64,000 nt of DNA from Iodidimonas nitroreducens (GTDB lineage: Bacteria > Pseudomonadota > Alphaproteobacteria > Sphingomonadales > Rhodothalassiaceae): positions 1-64,000 of the forward strand of contig BAYV01000041.1 in assembly GCA_000710935.1 (NCBI GenBank), in the 5' to 3' direction. The position numbers and the translations under genes were made by a program. This document shows, one piece after another, positions 61,216 to 64,000 of this stretch (positions are counted from its first letter, which is position 1; each line of letters starts with the position of its first letter). The notes below the pieces were generated by a model that was not told the DNA's origin, ran no database searches, and saw only the letters and a list, made by a program, of their open reading frames with translations.

Positions 61216-62897
61216 TGTCTTTGCGCGTCAGTTTGGATGGCGCGCGGGCAACAGCCATCGAAAAGGCGCGGCAGCGTCTTGTAGTGGTGGCTGTGATGTT
61301 TGGCGTGGTTTTTTCGGTGATGGCCCTGCGGATCGTTGATCTGGGCCTGTTTCAGGCCGTTTCCGAAACCCGCTACGCCGCCCAAAGCTTTTTGACCCCA
61401 ACGGCTTTGCGGGCGGATATTGTGGATCGCCATGGGGTGGTTTTGGCCACCAATCTCAAGACCGCATCGCTTTATGCCGATCCCATGCGCATACTGGAAC
61501 CAGAACAGGTGGCGGCGAAACTGTCGCGCCTGTTTCCCGATCTGGTGGAAGCGCAACTCCTGCAAAAGCTGCAGGGCAATGGCCGCTTTGTGTGGCTGAA
61601 GCGTAAACTCACCCCCAAACAGATGTGGCAGGTGAATGCTTTGGGCCTGCCCGGCCTTGCTTTTCAAGAGGAAGAAGAACGGATTTACCCCCAAGGGCGG
61701 CTGGCCGCCCATGTGCTGGGCTTTACCGATCCTGATGGCCGGGGGCTGGCCGGGGTTGAACATTATTTCGATGCCCGCTTATCGGATATGGATAAGGTGG
61801 ATGAGCCTTTGGCGCTGTCGGTGGATGTGCGGGTCCAGCACGCCCTGATGGATGAAGTTCAGCGCAGCGTTGATCGTTTTTCGGCCATTGGCGGGGCCGG
61901 ATTGGTGATGGATGTGCGCAGCGGGGAATTGCTGGCCATGGCCTCGGTCCCCGATTTCGATCCCAATGAACCGGCAGCGTCGCCTGAGCAGGCTTTTTTC
62001 AATCGGGCGAGCCAGGGGGTGTATGAGCTTGGCTCCACCTTCAAGGCTTTTACCCTTGCCATGGCTTTGGAGGCGGGCACGGCGACGATTGCCAGCCATT
62101 ATGATGCCAGCGAGCCGATCAAGGTCAGCCGGTTCACCATCCGCGATGATCATCCCCAGAACCGGGTGCTGAGCCTTCCCGAGATTTTTGTTCATTCCTC
62201 GAATATCGGGGCGGCCAAAATGGCGATGGAGGTGGGCACCGAGGCCCAGCAGGATTTTTTATCGCGTTTGGGGCTTTTGCGCCCGGCCAGCCTTGAATTG
62301 GCGGAAGTGGGGCATCCTTTGGTGCCGGATCGCTGGCGCGATATTGCCACCATGACCATCGCCTATGGCCATGGCATTGCGGTGAGCCCGGTGCAATTGG
62401 CCAGTGGTTTGTCGGCCATGGTCAATGGCGGCGATCTTCATCCTGCCACTTTGCTGGTTAAATCTGCCGATCAAAAGGCAAAGGGCAGATCGGTGATTTC
62501 AGAAAAAACCAGCGCCACCTTGCGCACCCTGATGCGGCTGGTGGTGCAGAAAGGCACGGCCCAGCAGGCCGATGTGCCGGGCTATCGGGTGGGTGGCAAA
62601 ACCGGCACGGCGGAAAAAGCCGTGGGCGGCGGCTATGCGCGGAAAGCGCTGCTCTCGTCTTTTGCCGGGATTTTTCCCATGGATGATCCGCGCTATCTGG
62701 TTTTCGTGATGATCGATGAGCCGCAGGGCATCAAATCCACCTGGAATTATGCCGGTGGCGGCTGGACGGCAGCCCCCACGGTTGCGGATGTGATTTTGCG
62801 GATCGCCCCGCTTTTGGGGGTGAGGCCCCATGAAGAAGACAATGGTCCCTTCCAGCAGGCGGCGTTCGTCATCGAAGATTCAAGGAAAAAACCATGA
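61212..62897 (+). CDS. ftsI: Septal peptidoglycan transpeptidase FtsI (PBP3)
   Basis: A 561-residue class B penicillin-binding protein. One N-terminal membrane helix (~23-43), dimerisation domain (IVDRHGVVLATNLKTASLYA) and transpeptidase domain with the nucleophile Ser in ELGSTFKAFTLA (SxxK), HSSNIGAAKM (SxN) and VGGKTGTAEKAV (KTG). Cross-links septal peptidoglycan during division. Overlaps ftsL and murE by four bases each. Confidence 0.96.
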   Translation: MMSLRVSLDGARATAIEKARQRLVVVAVMFGVVFSVMALRIVDLGLFQAVSETRYAAQSFLTPTALRADIVDRHGVVLATNLKTASLYADPMRILEPEQVAAKLSRLFPDLVEAQLLQKLQGNGRFVWLKRKLTPKQMWQVNALGLPGLAFQEEEERIYPQGRLAAHVLGFTDPDGRGLAGVEHYFDARLSDMDKVDEPLALSVDVRVQHALMDEVQRSVDRFSAIGGAGLVMDVRSGELLAMASVPDFDPNEPAASPEQAFFNRASQGVYELGSTFKAFTLAMALEAGTATIASHYDASEPIKVSRFTIRDDHPQNRVLSLPEIFVHSSNIGAAKMAMEVGTEAQQDFLSRLGLLRPASLELAEVGHPLVPDRWRDIATMTIAYGHGIAVSPVQLASGLSAMVNGGDLHPATLLVKSADQKAKGRSVISEKTSATLRTLMRLVVQKGTAQQADVPGYRVGGKTGTAEKAVGGGYARKALLSSFAGIFPMDDPRYLVFVMIDEPQGIKSTWNYAGGGWTAAPTVADVILRIAPLLGVRPHEEDNGPFQQAAFVIEDSRKKP

Positions 62898-64000
62898 GCG
62901 GGGGGGCCTCCATCCGCCGCCCGCTGGCCGCCCTTTTGGGGGTGCGGGGCGATGCCGGACAGGTCATTACCGGCCTCACCGCCGATAGCCGCAAGGTGCG
63001 CCCGGGTGATCTTTTTGCGGCCCTTCCCGGCAGCCGCGCCGATGGCCGCCAGTTCATTGATGACGCGATTGCCCGGGGTGCGGTGGCGATTTTGGCCCCC
63101 GCCGATGATCAGGCAAGCGATCATCAAGCCGGGGCGGCTGTGAGTTTTTTGTTCTCATCCCGGCCCCAGCGCCGCTTTGCCGAGATGGCAGCGGCTTTTT
63201 ATGGCGCCCAGCCACAAAATATCGTGTGCATCACCGGCACCAATGGCAAAAGCTCGGTCGCGAGCTTCTGCCGCCAGCTTTGGTGTACCCTTGATCTGCG
63301 CGGGGCCAGCATCGGCACTTTGGGGGTGGAAAGCGAAAGCCTCAGCCGCCCCGGTGGCCTGACCAGCCCCGACCCCGTCACTTTTCATGAAACGCTTCAT
63401 GATCTGGCGGCCCATGGTATCACCCATGTGGCGTGCGAGGCATCAAGCCATGGGCTGGTGCAATATCGGCTGGATGGCTTGCAGCCCAAAGTGGCGGCCT
63501 TTACCAATCTCAGCCGGGATCATCTTGATTATCACCAGAATATGGAAGCCTATTTCCACGCAAAAGCCCGGCTTTTCAGCGAAGTGCTGGTTGCCGATGG
63601 CGTGGCGGTGATCTGGGCGGATAGCCCGGCGGGCCAGCGGATGATCGATCTGGCCAAAGGCCGCGATCTGGCCGTGATCACCGTGGGCCGGGGTGCGGAT
63701 TGCGATCTGCATGTGCGGGCCATTGATCCCACCGCCGAAGGCCAGCGCCTTTCCATCCGCTATCACGATCAGGACCATCAGATCGATCTGCCGCTTTTCG
63801 GCGGGTTTCAGGCTGAAAATGCCCTGCTTGCAGCGGCCATCCTCTGCGCGCTTTCGGCGTCTCCGGCTGCCGTTTTCAAGGCCATGGAGGGTTTGAAGCC
63901 GGTTTTGGGGCGGCTGCAATGGGCCGGGGATAAAGCGGGTGGTGGCAGGGTTTTCGTTGATTATGCCCATACGCCGGGCGGCCTTGAAACGGTTCTGGAA
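62894..64000 (+). CDS. murE: UDP-MurNAc-L-Ala-D-Glu ligase MurE, 3' end beyond window
   Basis: The first 369 codons of MurE, which adds the third amino acid (meso-diaminopimelate expected) to the peptidoglycan precursor. The frame is open to the window edge. Seen: N-domain ITGLTADSRKVRPGDLFAAL, P-loop VCITGTNGKSSVASFCRQLW (GTNGKS at 115-120), CEASSHGLVQYRLDG, AFTNLSRDHLDYHQNMEAYF with the carbamylated-Lys region, and the C-domain start VFVDYAHTPGGLETVL. The DapD/DapE enzymes at 40-42 kb supply its substrate. AAGGA lies upstream, and the ATG overlaps the ftsI stop (ATGA). Confidence 0.96.
   Translation, partial: MSGGASIRRPLAALLGVRGDAGQVITGLTADSRKVRPGDLFAALPGSRADGRQFIDDAIARGAVAILAPADDQASDHQAGAAVSFLFSSRPQRRFAEMAAAFYGAQPQNIVCITGTNGKSSVASFCRQLWCTLDLRGASIGTLGVESESLSRPGGLTSPDPVTFHETLHDLAAHGITHVACEASSHGLVQYRLDGLQPKVAAFTNLSRDHLDYHQNMEAYFHAKARLFSEVLVADGVAVIWADSPAGQRMIDLAKGRDLAVITVGRGADCDLHVRAIDPTAEGQRLSIRYHDQDHQIDLPLFGGFQAENALLAAAILCALSASPAAVFKAMEGLKPVLGRLQWAGDKAGGGRVFVDYAHTPGGLETVLE

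Overview
The window looks like a chromosomal segment of an alphaproteobacterium. The dcw cell-division cluster at the right end (mraZ-rsmH-ftsL-ftsI-murE), the DUF2794 and DUF2336 proteins, the dapD-dapE pair beside a pyrimidine 5'-nucleotidase and the GTCATCCCGG-type extragenic repeats all fit. The genus cannot be fixed from the sequence. Most of the window is GC-rich. The first ~8.7 kb is visibly richer in A+T and reads like an acquired block.

Left block (0.1-8.7 kb): a minus-strand series of sodium:solute symporter, GlpR-type DeoR regulator, glpD and TonB-dependent receptor, divergent from a GH13 alpha-glucosidase. Together they suggest use of an alpha-glucoside, possibly with a glycerol aglycone. 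The glucosidase 3' end runs into a decayed IS256-family transposase, which abuts an IS3-family orfA remnant (8.69-9.32 kb).

Catabolic regulon (9.35-26.9 kb): a LacI-family regulator sits among four transcription units, each with a GCAAA-NN-TTTGC palindrome just downstream of a plausible -10 element. The units are (1) a TonB-dependent receptor and a Tat-exported tandem RidA protein, (2) a 3-hydroxyisobutyrate-dehydrogenase-like enzyme and a TauE/SafE exporter, (3) a creatinase-type M24 protein, 2-oxoacid dehydrogenase E1alpha/E1beta, aldehyde dehydrogenase and E2, and (4) an iodothyronine-deiodinase-like redoxin with a glutathione transferase. The set looks like one pathway for a nitrogen-containing organic substrate. 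I do not recognise it as described. Malic enzyme and a DUF2794 protein lie between units 3 and 4.

Middle (27-46 kb): a TonB-C protein, an extragenic repeat patch, a Ddl-like/hydrolase/membrane-MurF-like triad, a MASE1 histidine kinase, plsC, cysE-cysK, a DUF2336/diguanylate cyclase pair, pyrimidine 5'-nucleotidase, dapD-dapE, a SprA-related protein, an acyl-CoA carboxylase beta subunit and a DUF4197 protein.

Photoactive yellow protein operon (46.0-49.3 kb): a 125-residue PYP with all chromophore-pocket residues, a coumarate-activating AMP ligase with an acyl-carrier-like N-terminus, and tyrosine ammonia-lyase. The three genes overlap at their stop/start codons. Tyrosine would be deaminated to p-coumarate, activated, and attached to Cys69 of PYP, giving a self-contained blue-light receptor.

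Right end (49-64 kb): a TPR protein, a small membrane protein, glutaminase, an unknown periplasmic protein, a PspB-like protein, a TetR-controlled RND efflux pump with a clear operator/promoter, a small lipoprotein, rnpB and the start of dcw. Starts were re-chosen throughout from ribosome binding sites and stop/start overlaps. No tRNA, CRISPR array, prophage or origin was found.
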